The translations under genes and the position numbers were made by a program. The notes under the pieces are model-generated. The model was not told the DNA's origin, searched no databases, and saw only the letters and a program-made list of their open reading frames with translations. From the NCBI GenBank assembly GCA_037447655.1, contig JBBHKE010001404.1:1-64000 (forward strand): DNA of 64,000 nucleotides, written 5' to 3'. The first letter of the stretch is position 1. Each line of letters begins with the position of its first letter. Origin of the DNA: Zygnema cylindricum (taxonomy: Eukaryota > Streptophyta > Zygnematophyceae > Zygnematales > Zygnemataceae). Shown piece by piece: positions 1 through 10,122 of the stretch.

Positions 1-404
1 CGCTCTTTTTCTTGTTTTTGGCAGCAAACATTCTCTTCATGCACAGTGGATTAGATCCGCAAACAGAGTCTCAACAGTCAATAGTGTGGATTATCAACAA
101 TGTCAGCAATATAATAACCTAGCCAAACATGCAAAAATAAGCAATGTAGTTCAACAATCATCGGATGGAGCATCGCAATCAGCAGCAATTTTCAGAATCG
201 GTACATGGCATTCTTTCATATTCACTCACAAATTCTGTGTGATTTGTTTTCTTGACTCATCTCTCGTCTCCTAGACAAAAATGAATGCATTCGTCGAACT
301 ATTACCGAAGCCAGTACAGACTAAAAATGGGTCCATTGCTCAAATATTCAAAATTAACACACTACTCAAAAGCAGGACATTAGTCACAGTGTTTTGCTCC
401 AGAT

Positions 405-575
405 TAATAAAGTACTCAAAAGCAGTACATCACCCAGAATCAGTACATCACCCAAAATCAGTACATCACCCCAAATCGGTACATTACCCAGAAATCAGTA
501 CATCACCCAAAATCGGTACATCACCCAAAATCGGTACATTACCCAGAAATCAGTACATCAGTCAAAATTGACACA
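405..575. repeat. Short tandem repeat, about 18-19 bp unit
   Basis: Around eight copies of a unit of the form CAGTACATCACCCAAAAT, with variants CGGTACATTACCCAGAAAT, follow each other head to tail. The rest of 1-1350 shows no gene: only A-rich runs (720-800) and weak GTACATTAC echoes near 600-690. Confidence 0.8.
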
Positions 576-1356
576 TTACTCAATCAATACATTTAACGAA
601 ATCAGTACATCCTCAAAGTTAATACATAACTGAAAACCAGTCCATTACTTAGGTCAATGCATTATTCATAATTACGTAATTAGTACATTACGAAGACGAA
701 CATTCGTACGATATCCTGAAAAGAAAAAAAAAAAAAATGTAAAAGAAATATATAGAAGAATGCACCTAGCAAAAGTGAGAGAAAAAAAAAAAAACTCTCG
801 CAACAAAAATTGAAATGGATCGGAACAGGAAACTAGTCTGCCAAAATCCAAAAACTGAAAAAAAATATAAAAAAAATCCACACAACATTCTTATTTTAAC
901 CGATCAAGTTGAAATATTTTCAGAAGAATCTCTTAATTCCCGAGAATTCAATTATTTTATATTATATTCGACCATATTCGTGAGATCTGAAAAGCTTTCC
1001 ATTGTTCCTCAACTTCTTACGCTTCAGAGAAATGTCTTACCTGTGACAACTGTCGCATTCTACCGTCACATGTCCCAGTTTTCCATTCCGTTGCGAGACT
1101 CAAGGAAACAAGAGAGCTTCCGTCGATAGAAGCTTCGACGAAGCTGACTGTAGGAGACAGAGAAAACGACGCCATTGCCGTACAGGAAGCTCAAGAGCAT
1201 AAGGGATGGCTACCAAATTTCAATATGGTACAGTACAGTGGTAGACGAATATCCGTTCAGGAAGTGAACAAATTCGACAAAAGGACGACTGAAAATGCGC
1301 TGGTTATGTCACAAAGACAAAAATGTTTGTACAGCCACGTATGTACGAAAGCTCAT

Positions 1357-2346
1357 CGCTTATCGTTATTAGTGCTGAACTTTTTTCGCCTTTTAAAACA
1401 TCTTGTATTCGTGCACATTCGTAGGATTGTTATGTTAAATTTTTTTCGCCTTTTAAAACATCTTATATTCGTGCACATTCGTAGGATTGTTAATCCGATG
1501 ATTGCGATTGAAAGCCAAGATCCTCACCCTCCTATTGGCGGTCTCCGATTGACAATTTGATAGTGTGCACAGAGAAAATATGGTTCTAAGCATAGTTGTC
1601 CCGTGCGGATAATACGCACGAAACGAACGCGCGAATACTACGCACGATACGCATTTAACGATAAAAAAAATGTTATTAAATGCGTACCAGACAATGTACC
1701 CGTACATTTTCGTACATTTGCGTACTATCTTCGTACATTTCAGTACTTTTAGGGGGGTTTGAAGAATTTTAGGGTACATTCTCGTGCGTTCTCAAATATT
1801 TATGTTAAACAGCCAACTATTATTCGTACATTTACGTACAGTGTCCGTATATTTTCGTACTTTTGACGGTTATTATTTTGATACTTTTAGGGTACATTTT
1901 CGTACTTTTCCGTATATTTCAGTTATGTTGAATTACATTTTTCGTACACATACGTACGGCGTTCGTATATTTTAGTACTTTTAGGGTTACTGATGGGGGG
2001 GTTTTAGGGTGTTTAGGGTACTTCCCGTGCATTTCGTACATTCCGGTAAAATACATTACAGTTGCCTTACATTATCGGTACTCCTAGGTTTTTTACGGTA
2101 CACATGTCGTACAATGACGTACATTTCCGTATGTTTTTCATACGTTTTTAGGATTTTTTAAGGATTTTAAAAGGTTAAGGGGACGGTTTCCGTACGTTTT
2201 CGTACATCGTACAGCAAAAACTAACGAACGGTATGAAAGTAACGAATACTACGTAGTTTTCGGAAAAAATTCAAAATCCGTACGAATAGGACAACTATGG
2301 TTTTAAGTGGCAAAAAAAACTTTAACACTAACAATTATCGGTGTAC
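1357..2346. mobile_element. MITE of the ATCGCTATTAGTG family, interrupted by another element
   Basis: The left part (1357-1590) and the right part (2300-2346) read as one element split by the insertion at 1591-2299. The left end resembles ATCGTTATTAGTG and the right end is its inverted form (AACACTAACAATTATCGGTG). The core shares the 'GACCGCC..' and 'TTTCAATCGCAA' blocks, in inverted orientation, with copies at 47.75-47.99 kb and 49.55-49.77 kb. A 60-bp unit starting TTTTTTCGCCTTTTAAAACA is duplicated in tandem (1381 and 1441). Confidence 0.6.
1591..2299. mobile_element. hAT-like non-autonomous TIR element (CATAGTTG family)
   Basis: The ends are CATAGTTGTCC and GGACAACTATG, exact inverted repeats. 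The flanks GTTCTAAG (1583-1590) and GTTTTAAG (2300-2307) match at 7 of 8 positions, so an 8-bp target duplication is seen, as expected for hAT elements. The interior is made almost wholly of CGTACATTTTCGTAC-like words and codes for nothing recognisable. Confidence 0.7.
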
Positions 2347-2458
2347 TTGTTTCAAACTTTCAATTGCAGTTTGTAATTTTCCGGGGTTAGCGAATCCGAT
2401 AACTTGTGAGGCTTGTACAGCATAGATTAAAGGTTGCAAAAAAACACGCAAAGTATAG

Positions 2459-3811
2459 TTGTTCACACCGTTTAGTGCGAGCGATTCAATCACGACGAAA
2501 TATACGTAGCGAACGCATTGAACGTTTTGAAAAATCGTAAAAAGAAGTTAATGAATTCTCGTCCGTACTAGTCCGTACATATAAACACAAATTAAAGTTA
2601 CAAATATAGTGTTGTGTATCGGTAAGGATTGGTCGATAACCGATATGGGCCTTTGTTCGGGTATCCGATAATCGATATATTGGTACGATATATCGACATC
2701 GGTCTTATCGCCGACAAGTAGCCGATAATATCGGGTACTTATTGACGATATTGCCGATAACGATAACTATCGGCGATAACTGTACGGGCCGTATAGATAA
2801 ATGTACGGCCAGTACACTCAACTGTACATCTTATTCCCCGGACGTGTACAAGCCCAGAAAAGTACAGTAGCCGCCATGAGATCTGAACGGTTTTTACACG
2901 GGTCCAGTAAAAACGATATACATTTCACAATCAATGCCATGGCTTTGTCCTTTTATTCCTTGAGATCCACTGGGGACCTGCCACGTGCCAATCTGTCAGC
3001 TTTTTTGGCATAAGCTGCCAAAAGAGCCATTCCGGGATGCCGGCGCTCACGCTGGCCCGTCCTCTCGTGTTTTCTCATTCTAAGTCGTCCGTTTGATTTC
3101 GGCGGCGCGCAAAATGTTATTTTGCGTCCGTTGTACTTTGTGTCCGCCGTCTTTTTCCAGTTCCATGTTCACCGGTTTGTCAGTAAAATTCCGTAGGTTG
3201 CCGTAAAATTTATGTTCAGTTAACCGACCAACGTTTATGTGTTGCGCTGTCTGTAACAAATCGCAGTTAAACGGTAACGGAACATATTTTTATACTTGTC
3301 ATGCCACGCTATATAAAGTCAATAAAATAATACAGTATGTTATAAAGTACTGTTGTATGCATACTATATATTTTTTAAGTTATCGCCGACATGGAATTTG
3401 TTGGTCTCAAGCCGATATATCGGAACCTCTGACCGTTCAATAACTAATAACTATCGGTATCGGTGTTATCACAATAAGTTTTTTACCGATACACAACACT
3501 ACAAATACCGCAATTTGTATTTTTTCCGTATAATTTCCGTCTCTTTCGTAATAGTCCGTACATTTTCGGTACAATTCCATACCTTTTCCGTAACAATTTG
3601 TGTACAGTTTATCGAACAAAAATACTACGAAGTGCAACGTATCTTTTCGTCAAAGTCCGTACATTTTACGTACAAAAGCGTACAGTTCCCGTAAATTGTC
3701 CTTTCGGTTTACCTGACAGAAAGTACATCGTGATTTTTTGCGATTTTTTCAACAGTCACGAATTATATGTAGCAATTGGAAAAAAAGAAAAAGTCGCACG
3801 ATTTGAACAAC
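2459..3811. mobile_element. TIR element with TAGTTGTTCA ends, host of a nested hAT MITE
   Basis: The left end reads TATAGTTGTTCACACCG and the right end CGATTTGAACAAC, roughly inverted. The two halves are separated by the element at 2608-3500 and share the CGTACATTTTCGGTAC wording of the CATAGTTG family. Boundaries are approximate. Confidence 0.5.
2608..3500. mobile_element. hAT-like MITE, subfamily AGTGTTGTGTATCGG
   Basis: The ends AGTGTTGTGTATCGGTAA and TTACCGATACACAACACT are perfect inverted repeats. The flanks ACAAATAT and ACAAATAC give an 8-bp duplication with one mismatch. Subterminal DNA is dense in CGATA/TATCG words. A central block (near GCCACGTG and CATTCCGGGATGCC) is shared with the copy at 32.67-33.79 kb. 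No transposase is seen, so the element is non-autonomous. Confidence 0.8.
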
Positions 3812-3819
3812 GACGCAAA

Positions 3820-4928
3820 ACGTAGTTGTTCAAAACGTATTCTACGCACGATTCGAACGCACGTACAATAAGTAGAAACCAAAGAGGTCGATTTGGAAAA
3901 AATGTAAAAAGCGTTAATGAATTTTTTTCCTTACAAATCCGTACATGTTAAAAAAAATAAATTGAACATGTAACGCAGTTTCCGTCAAATGAGTGGTAAA
4001 AAATATTGCATATCTAAATACTTATCACACCTCGTATATGCAAAGGAACACTTACATCAATTTTTCACGAAAAAGCTACACTGCTAATTAAAGTTGCGTA
4101 TGCATGCCCAAGTTCAATTCTTGCCAAACGCCAATTTTGTGTCATAATAAAATTGTCTGTCTGTCACAGACAGGCAACCATGGCCTTCTCTCTCTACCTC
4201 TCCGAAAGCATGCAACTTAAAAAGTTCAGGCTATATGCAGATTCCATTTTTCATCATTCAACATTGCACGACGTAACACATTGATAAAAAAAAACAAAAA
4301 CAATCACATTAGAGCAAAAAAAAAATACATATATGTCCTTTACCTATTTTTACTCTAAATCTTCTTCCCCTACATCGAATTCCATCATGTCTTCATCTGA
4401 ATCGTCTTCCCTAACATCCCCTTCCTCTTCTTCCCATTCTATCATATTCTCTTCATAGCTGACATCCCTAGTCTTCTTCAACGACATTTTACTTACTACT
4501 GCCGTGGTGTCGGTAATGGCGTCTTCCTTAAATTTTCGCTTCAACTGTTGAAGTATTTACGGCGGCTTCTTTTTGAAAATTTGAATTTGACGCCTGTACA
4601 CATTTTGAACTTACGACGCTCAAATTGTGTGACGCCGCAACGTCTCTTTTTGGAAATGTCCATAGATGTGACGATAAATTTCCGTACATATCCGTGTACT
4701 TTATGTTCAGTTTACTGAACAGAAAGTATGGATACGTGCATCGAACCTTTTCGTCAACTTCCGTACAGTTTCCGTAAAGATTATAACAGTTATTGTAATT
4801 TGTCTATAGGTCGCCGTAAAATTTGAGTTTCAGTTTACAGTAGACGTTTTTTTGCGATTTTTTGAAAAGTCAAGTACAATACGTAAAAACTAGAAAAAAG
4901 GATAAAAACGCGCGTATTGAACAACTAG
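3820..4928. mobile_element. TIR element, TAGTTGTTCAA family
   Basis: The ends are TAGTTGTTCAA and TTGAACAACTA. The 8-mer GACGCAAA lies just outside both ends (3812-3819 and 4929-4936), a perfect 8-bp duplication. The interior has CGTACATTTCCGT words plus an acidic minus-strand reading frame (4350-4544), which may be captured sequence. Confidence 0.6.
4350..4544 (-). CDS. Unrecognised short acidic open frame
   Basis: A 64-codon frame with a Lys/Arg-rich start and a strongly acidic tail (repeated Glu/Asp, with motif EEEEGDVREDDSDEDMM). I do not recognise a family. It lies inside the TIR element at 3820-4928, so it may be a host exon fragment captured by a transposon or the C-terminal exon of a lost transposase. 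It could also be chance: the plus strand is simply T/C-rich here. No splice partner was found. Confidence 0.2.
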   Translation of the reverse strand: MKRKFKEDAITDTTAVVSKMSLKKTRDVSYEENMIEWEEEEGDVREDDSDEDMMEFDVGEEDLE

Positions 4929-5003
4929 GACGCAAATGCTATATCTATTAATTTTGTATTATGCGCATATAATACGTAGAACAACAGGATATAGCGTTTC
5001 CAC

Positions 5004-5475
5004 AGAGGTCGCTAAAGTCAAAATTTTAGATACCCGAAACCCACAATTTTGTTTTTCAAAATCTGAACATCCGATACCCGATCGGGTTATGTCACGCTCC
5101 TAAATTATTACCCGTTACCCGATACGCGAAAACGTAAATAAAAGTTTAACCGAAACTCGATTTCATGCGACTACCCGTACCCGCCGCCCGTACCCGAATA
5201 CGTACAAAATGAATGGTACAGTGCAGTACATCTCCCTCATACCTTCGACGATACCAAGAGTACAAAGTACAAAAATGTTGGATAATACGGACAGTACCAA
5301 ACCTTTATTTTTTTTCGTTTTTTGCTTACACGACCGTACCCGTTTTTTTTTGTTTGTGAATCACCCGCCCGAATCCGACCGGCCTCCAAAATTTGGCACC
5401 CGAATCCGTTCGAGATCTGACGCGGGCGGTCGGGTAACGGCCTGGTACGGATTCAGGTACCCGATTGCGACCTCT
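5004..5475. mobile_element. Possible TIR element, AGAGGTCGC ends
   Basis: AGAGGTCGC at the left and GCGACCTCT at the right form an inverted pair around DNA rich in ACCCGATACCCGA words. No clear target duplication was found, so the limits are tentative. Confidence 0.4.
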
Positions 5476-5603
5476 AGTGTACGGTATACCTTTTGACCGA
5501 TTCGCCGATCGTTTTTTTTGCTTTCATCGTTTCTGCTACCTTCTTTCCATGCTCAAAGATATGTAATCCACATTATTTTTGGAGCTCGACCTAAACCTCG
5601 CAC

Positions 5604-5678
5604 GTGCGGATGCCACTGCTTACATGGCGGGCGGGTGCTGCGCTCGTGCTGATGATGTCAGCAACAGTCGCTTGCCAG
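5604..5678 (+). CDS. Candidate first exon with signal-anchor-like start
   Basis: ATG at 5604 opens 25 codons of hydrophobic character (core AGAALVLMMSATVAC) that end at a CAG|GTACCG donor. This looks like an N-terminal signal peptide or membrane anchor, as a Golgi type II glycosyltransferase would need, so it may be exon 1 of the GT92 gene downstream. The phase (0) does not join directly to the next candidate exon at 8036, which needs a two-base carry-over, so an exon is missing, a different donor is used, or this is not part of the gene. Confidence 0.3.
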
Positions 5679-5689
5679 GTACCGGATGT

Positions 5690-5812
5690 AGGGTCCAGAA
5701 AAGGGGGTGGAGAGAAAGGGAGGGAGAAAGGACGGAGAGATGCAGAGAGGATAGGTGGAGGGAGAGAACTGAGAGGAGGGAGAGAGGACGGAGGGAAGGA
5801 GCGGTTCTAAAA
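5690..5812. repeat. Purine-rich (GGGAGAGA) tract after a putative donor
   Basis: About 120 bases almost without pyrimidines, beginning 12 bases after the putative donor at 5678. Similar tracts follow the donors at 8152, 9721, 46805 and 53177. Confidence 0.7.
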
Positions 5813-5827
5813 TGAAGGTCAGGACGA

Positions 5828-6310
5828 TGTTTATGGTTAGGTTAGGTTAAATTAGAGTCAGGATTAGGGTTAGGCGTTAGGGTTAGGTTTTAGGTTAATA
5901 AAAATTGTAGCTCTCGAATACGACTAGATTAAGAGATAGGGTAGGCCTTGAGGTAGGGAGAGAGCACAGTTAGGGTTTGTTTTAACAGTCGGGTAAAAAA
6001 TAGGGTTTTTTAAAGTATATTTTAGGTTTTTTACATCAGAAAAGTGTTTGGGTTATATCAGGATTTAGAATAAAAGCTAAATGTTTTCGTCCGAGCGAGC
6101 GATAGATACAGAGTTAAGGAAGGTTGGGTTAGGGTTAGGGTTAGGGTTAGGGTTAGGGTAGGGTTAGGGTCGGGTTTAGGAGTAGGATTAAGAGGAAAGC
6201 TAGAGCTAGGTTTAGGTTTAGGGTTAAGTATAGGGACAGGTTGATGGTTAGATTAATGCTTGGATGAAGGTTAGGCCTAGGATCGGGAATAGGATTAGGG
6301 TTAGGGTGAA
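5828..6310. repeat. Degenerate telomere-like GGTTAGGG repeats
   Basis: GGTTAGGTTAGG and TTAGGG words are scattered over nearly 500 bases. The best part, near 6128-6170, has about five perfect TTAGGG units in a row followed by degenerate GGGTTAGGG. The array is interstitial, interrupted, and grades into purine-rich DNA (6330-6450). Confidence 0.75.
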
Positions 6311-6454
6311 GGGGTAGGAGTGGTCTGAGAGTGAGCGGGGGAGAGTGAGGGAGAGGGACAGGGAGAGGGGAGGAAGAGGGAGAGGGGAGGAAGAGGGAGA
6401 GGGAGATGGAGAAGGAAAGGGAGAGGAAGCGAACGAGGGAGAAGAGGCAAAGGA

Positions 6455-7790
6455 ACTTGGTTGTCAAATGGTTTTTTTTTGTTTTACATGATGCCTTATG
6501 AGGAATTCCTGGAGCACAGAGATGAAAGAGGGAGAAGAGGGAAAGGATTTTTTTCAAATAGTTTTTTTTTTTTGTTTTTTTGCTGGAAATAAGATAATAA
6601 GGGGCTTACTTTTCGACCAAAGTAGCTATTATAATTTTCCCGAAAGCAAACCTTATATTAAAAGGTTGAAAGAAAATGCTGTTTCCAACGATGACGTGGC
6701 AGTCTTGGATTCCACATTTTTTTCCGGAGGGAATATGCACAAATTTTGGAACCAAAGAAATATTAGATTGGCCTATGGAAGACGCACAGCTTCGAGTTTC
6801 AGACGCCAGTCAGGACACTGAGGTAAAACTCAAAAATTGAGGCTTGAGACACTGAAAAAGTTATTTGTTTGAATCGTTGTTATCATGGAGTTTTTTCCCC
6901 GAAATTTTGTCCAGGTGGAAATATGATAAATAAACAATTTGTACATACACGATTAGACACGCGAGGAGTCAGGGTTTTAATGAATGGAAAGCTTTTCACT
7001 TTAAAAAAAGTAAAACTGTTTTTTAATGTGGTTTTATGAACAACAGCGAAATGGTACATTTTCTTGATACATAGTCTTCCGCTACTCACTTTTATCGGCA
7101 CCTTTTTTTTTAATTTTGTTGTTTTTCTTACTAGAAAAAAATTAATCCCTTAAATTATAACCAGTGTATATCAACTTTACATGTTTTTTTTTACTCCAGA
7201 GGAAAAATACTAATATTTTTTGGAATTTTATTATTAATAGTAATTATAATAATAATAATGATGGCAATGTTCGTTGACTTTACGTATATACTTTTTATTC
7301 CAAAGGAATGATAAAGTAAATAGTGAGAAAAATAATTGCAGGCACCAAAGGAGCTTGCGCTGTCGAAAGATGTAATTTGTACAAAACACGGTACAAATTT
7401 ATCCACTAGTGGCGCCAGCTGGAAGATTCGTACTTTCAGGGAACACGTGGCGAGTGGCTTCATTCTGTACAGGTTTTGTCCTTATCCAAAAAAACAAACT
7501 CTTAAAAAACACTTCCAAAAAAAAATTAACATACACACACAATAACAATTTTTTTCTTAAAAAATGGTTTTATTCTCTGGATTCATGCAAGATTTAACTA
7601 AATTAATCTTTTAGGAATGACATTCGGATAAAGATTAATTTATTTTTACACTTATATCCGCTGAAGACTCTTTTTTTTCTGCCCAATAAAAGGTTAAGGA
7701 TATAAAAAAACCAAAAAGCGTTTTAAATCTGTTCTTCTACTTTTTCTGTTTGCAAACTACGTAGCAAATTTATTTAGGAATCTTGATAGC
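6455..7790. other. AT-rich stretch without a recognisable gene
   Basis: No exon with both splice sites, and no repeat with clear ends, could be supported. It has T-runs and an ATT-rich patch (7220-7260). If the exon at 5604 belongs to the GT92 gene this is intron. Confidence 0.5.
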
Positions 7791-7794
7791 ATAC

Positions 7795-8035
7795 TTTCTC
7801 TCTCTCTACCTCTCTTCCCCAATCTCTCCTCTCTTTTTCCACTTGTTCCTCCATTCTGTTTTCCTCTCACTGTCTAATATACTTTCCTTTCCCCCTCCTC
7901 TCCTTTCCCTCTCCTCCCCTCCCCCTCTCCTCTCTCCTCCCCTCCTCTCTGGCCCTCTCCTCCCTTCCACTCTCCTCTCCTTCCCCTCTCCTCTCCCCTC
8001 CTTTCCCTCTCCTCTCCCTCTCCCTCCAACTCCAG
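7795..8035. repeat. Pyrimidine-rich (CCTCTCC) tract before a putative acceptor
   Basis: About 240 bases of almost pure C/T on the plus strand ending in CTCCAACTCCAG, a possible 3' splice site. Similar tracts precede the acceptors at 9680, 10122, 10869, 41273 and 52854. Confidence 0.75.
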
Positions 8036-9721
8036 CTCCTACCGCCTGAACTCCACCCTCTTTGCGGTGGTGGGCCTCCAGCGGCGAATCAGAGACCGCC
8101 ACGTGGCAGGCATGGCCGGCCAGGACCCCGAGGCTCTGAGGGGGAGATTTAGGTATCCGGGGGGGGGAGAGAGAGAGGGGAGAGAGGGGAGAGAGGCGGA
8201 GAGAGGGGGAGGAGGAGAGGGAGAGGGAGAGGGAGAGAAAGGGGACTCTCGCTGTTTTTGGCGGGACGCGACGGGGAAAAGTGTGTCGGGGAAGATGTTT
8301 TTTTTTTATTCGTGGGAGCATCATGACCAGCCGGTATGGAAAAAATTTAGGTCAGGTGGAACCCTTTTTTGAAAAAACCTGAAAATGGGGTGGAGGGAGG
8401 GGGGGGGGGGGGGGGGGGGGGGGAGAGGGGAGAGGAAGAGGGGAGGCGGATGGAAATGCTCTGTCGAATGCGCCCACTTTTCTCTCTCTCTACGCCTCTC
8501 TCCTCTCCCTTTACACTCTTACTTTTCCTTCCCCTCTCCCTCTCCTTCCCCCTCCCTTCCTCCCCCTTCCCCTCTCTCTCCCCCTTTTCCCTCCTCTCCC
8601 TCCCCTCTTCCCTCCCCCTCCCCATAGTTTTTTTGTGTTAATATTGTGTAAAAGTGTCTTAGTTTTTGAGTGCGGATGGATTTTTTGTTTCTTTTTTTGT
8701 TATCCATTTATTTTTTTTATTTTTTTGTTGATTTTTGTGTATTGTTTTTTTTTCTCATGCGTTTTTTTATTCACTCGATAGATTTCAATTGTAAATTTTA
8801 AAACCTAGAACAAATGTACGTTCTGTACCTAATTTTTTTGTACTTTGAGTCCATCACGTTAGACTCGGCCTGGTGGTTCCGTTCAGTTTAGTTCGGTTTG
8901 CTTCGCTTCGGTTCGGTTCTCTTTTGGTTTTGTTTGTTTGGATCGGGTGAGTCCTGTTCAGTTCGGTAGAGTTCGGTTACGTACAGTGTGGTCCGGCTTG
9001 GTTCATTTGGGTTCAGTTCCCTTCTGTCTCTTCGATTCCGTTTTGTTTGACACGGTTTGGTTTGGTTCTGTTCGGTTTAGTTTCGGTCTGGTTCGTTGCT
9101 ATTCCTTGGTCTGGTTTCGGATCCGATCGTATCAGGTCAGGTTGGTCTGTTCGCTTCAGTCCGGTTCCGTTGACTCGGCTCGGTTCGGTTCAGTTCGGTC
9201 CAGTTCCGTTCCATTCGGTTCTGTCCAGTTGGGCTCAGTTCGGTTCGGTTCCGTTCCGTTCAGTTCAGTTCTGTTCCTTTCTGTTCGGTTCCATTTGTTT
9301 CTGTCCCGTTCCGTTTCATTCCGTTCCGTTCAGTTTACATGGCAGGGACACACCTCATGATGTTGACCCTGGCCACCCTCCAACGCTCACCCTTCTTAAC
9401 TATCACCCCGCTCCCGCACTGCCGGGTACACTTGCCCCTTTTTACTGTACCTTTCTGTACTTTTTGTACTTTTTGTACTTTCTGTACTACTGTATGACAA
9501 CGGTGTACGTCTCCCATTCCCTCTCCTACCTCGCCCTCTCCCTCCCCTCCCCCTCCCATCTCCCTTGCCTTCTCCCTCACCCTTGCCCTCGCCCTCTCGC
9601 TCTCTTCTCCCTCTCCCTCTTCCTCTCCCTGGCCTCTCACTCCATCTCTCTCTCCCCCTCCCCCTCCTCCTTTTTTTAGGTGGAAAGTTTGGTTGTACAC
9701 TGCCTTCTAAAGGAGCCCACA
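8036..9721 (+). CDS. Candidate upstream exons of the GT92 gene
   Basis: Three stretches have good acceptor and donor bases and join without a stop: 8036-8152, 9346-9425 and 9681-9721 (the last flanked by TTTTTTTAG and GTGAGT). In the joined frame they read as ordinary GC-rich coding sequence (for example STLFAVVGLQRRIRDRH, then TPHDVDPGHPPTLTLL, then GKFGCTLPSKGAH). They lie just upstream of the sure GT92 exons on the same strand. Weak point: the last exon leaves two bases over, while the next sure exon (10123) is read in phase 0, so a small exon is missing or one border is wrong. No domain is recognisable in this part. Confidence 0.4.
8153..8625. repeat. GA-rich, poly-G and CT-rich simple sequence
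   Basis: A purine tract (8160-8245) directly after the putative donor, a run of about 25 G (8399-8423) inside further GA-rich DNA, then a C/T tract (8480-8622). The G-run and GGGAGGG words could form quadruplexes. The minus-strand and plus-strand open frames here are only stop-free simple sequence. Confidence 0.75.
8870..9340. repeat. Degenerate pentamer satellite (GGTTC/AGTTC)
   Basis: Nearly 470 bases of GGTTCAGTTCGGTTC-like words with a basic 5-bp step, e.g. TCGGTTCGGTTCCGTTCC near 9240. A short echo with the same words lies at 13400-13430. Confidence 0.8.
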
Positions 9722-10122
9722 AGTGAGTGTGGGGGGGGGTACCTGGAGGGAGAGATGGGAGGAGAGAGAGTCTCTCTCTTTCATGAACAAGTACAAGAGG
9801 TAAGAGGGTAGAGAATTCTTGGGGACCTCTTTTTCCTCTCTTCCTCCCTTCTCTTGGTTGTTTTTCCTCTCTTTTTTCACCTTTTTAATTGCAAAACACC
9901 CAAATTTTAGCTGACGAATTTGCTCTCTCTCTCTCTCCCTCCCTCTCCCCCCCTCTCCCTCTCTCCCACTCCCTCTCCCTCTCTCTCCCTCTCCCTCTAT
10001 CCCTCCCTCCCTCCCTCCCTCCCTCCCGTTTTTTGTTACCCTCTCTCTCTCTCCCTCCCTTGTCCTTTCACTAATAGAAACCCTCGACCTCGACCAAAGC
10101 TTCTTCCTCTCTCTCCTCCCAG
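9426..10122. repeat. Intron-like simple repeats between GT92 exons
   Basis: TTTTGTACTTTTTGTACTTT repeats (9455-9490), a C/T tract (9510-9670), a purine tract just after the GTGAGT donor (9745-9774) and a further C/T tract (9920-10060) ahead of the acceptor CTCCCAG at 10122. Apart from the candidate exon 9681-9721 no coding sequence is supported. Confidence 0.7.

Noticed and set aside
5828-6310. A true chromosome end
   Set aside because: The TTAGGG units are degenerate and interrupted, and single-copy genes lie on one side and other DNA on both; it is interstitial.
8938-9679. Val/Phe/Arg-Ser-rich frames over the GGTTC field
   Set aside because: Pentamer repeats lack stops in some frames; only the segment 9346-9425 has splice-like borders and is kept as a candidate exon.
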